This document shows, piece after piece, positions 33,131-33,504 of a DNA stretch of 33,504 nucleotides. The notes under the pieces are model-generated. The model saw nothing but the letters and a program-made list of their open reading frames with translations. It was not told the DNA's origin and ran no database searches. The position numbers and the translations under genes are program-made. The stretch comes from JAEZVV01 sp036652035 (lineage in GTDB: Bacteria > Pseudomonadota > Gammaproteobacteria > Burkholderiales > Burkholderiaceae_F). The stretch covers positions 1 through 33,504 of the forward strand of contig JAVVWR010000030.1 of the NCBI GenBank assembly GCA_036652035.1, given 5' to 3'. How positions within the stretch are numbered: the first letter of the stretch is position 1; every line of letters starts with the position of its first letter.

Positions 33131-33475
33131 ATGATCTCGCTGTTCCTCAAATGCCAGCTCGGCGCAGTCGCCGTGCTGGCGATCGCGCTGCTCTCCCAAT
33201 CCCGGCTGTTTTTCGTTGCCGGCCTGGTGCCGCTTTTTCCCACCTTTGCCCTGATCGCCCACGCCATCGTCGGCGCCGAGCGCTCGCCCGCCGAGCTTCG
33301 CACCACCGCCTTGTTCGGCCTGTGGTCGCTGATTCCTTACGCCGTCTATTTGCTGGCTGTCTTCTGGCTCAGCACGCGCTGGCCGCTGGTGTGGACGCTG
33401 TCGGCGGCGACGCTCGCGTGGGTCGCCGCGGCGGGGGTGTTGCTGGTGGTGTGGGGAAGAGTGATGGCGGTGTGA
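33131..33475 (+). CDS. GlpM-like small inner-membrane protein
   Basis: This 114-residue hydrophobic protein has about four transmembrane segments. The conserved block is GLVPLFPTFALIAHAIVGAE (31-50), followed by LRTTALFGLWSLIPYAVYL. I recall this pattern from the GlpM family, described in Pseudomonas as affecting alginate, but the biochemical function is unknown. It starts at ATG 33131, 125 bases after apt. A six-T run follows the stop, but no stem precedes it, so I do not call a terminator. The family call rests on memory of the motif. Confidence 0.75.
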   Translation: MISLFLKCQLGAVAVLAIALLSQSRLFFVAGLVPLFPTFALIAHAIVGAERSPAELRTTALFGLWSLIPYAVYLLAVFWLSTRWPLVWTLSAATLAWVAAAGVLLVVWGRVMAV

Positions 33476-33504
33476 TGGTTTTTTGCCTGCGCTTTCGCGG
33501 CGCC

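Noticed and set aside
33460..33490. T-run after the GlpM-like gene as a terminator
   Set aside because: Six T residues follow the stop but no inverted repeat precedes them.

Overview
The window is a GC-rich, tightly packed chromosomal segment from a betaproteobacterium, most likely of the order Burkholderiales. The evidence is gene order: lolB-ispE-tRNA-Gln-prs-rplY-pth-ychF on one side, and rapZ-hprK-ptsN-hpf-rpoN-lptB-lptA-lptC-kdsC-kdsD with a CPA2 antiporter and apt on the other. I recognise both blocks as typical of that group. Protein families such as HprK, long-form L25 and a dynamin-like GTPase between mutM and mutY agree with this. A run of exactly 100 N at 24180-24279 is a scaffold join, so this is probably a draft or metagenome assembly.

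Layout. 1-2480: peroxide defence (ahpF, cut by the window edge, and ahpC) with a candidate OxyR-type operator. 2481-4851: a translationally coupled cobalamin lower-ligand assembly operon, cobT-cobC-cobS. 4980-6285: a small XRE regulator, a secreted SYLF-domain protein and the ychF terminator. 6287-11079: ychF, a patatin-like hydrolase, pth and a DeaD/CsdA-type helicase. 11219-16259: rplY, prs, tRNA-Gln, ispE, lolB and a TPR protein. 16312-20266 (plus strand): mutM, the dynamin-like GTPase and mutY. 20263-23726 (minus): LON-domain protein, rapZ, a two-repeat PsiF protein, hprK and ptsN. 23948-24814 (plus): a broken ada-type gene at the scaffold gap. 24893-30329 (minus): hpf, rpoN, lptBAC, kdsC, kdsD. 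30475-33475 (plus): CPA2 antiporter, apt, GlpM-like membrane protein.

How the genes work together. The kdsD-kdsC-lptC-lptA-lptB run makes the Kdo precursor and powers lipopolysaccharide export. The rpoN-hpf-ptsN-hprK-rapZ region links sigma-54, ribosome hibernation and the regulatory PTS. MutM and MutY are the two DNA-damage halves of the GO (8-oxoguanine) system and, with AhpCF, form an oxidative-stress theme. Prs and Apt feed nucleotide synthesis and salvage, while CobT, CobC and CobS finish cobalamin.

Most of this is well-known core biology. I found no clear candidate for an undescribed system. The points most worth a second look are the ada lesions at the gap, a perfect 19-bp inverted repeat just before rapZ, hairpins and palindromes around ahpCF, and the GTPase lodged between the two GO-system glycosylase genes. 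No stretch longer than about 225 bases lacks a gene.
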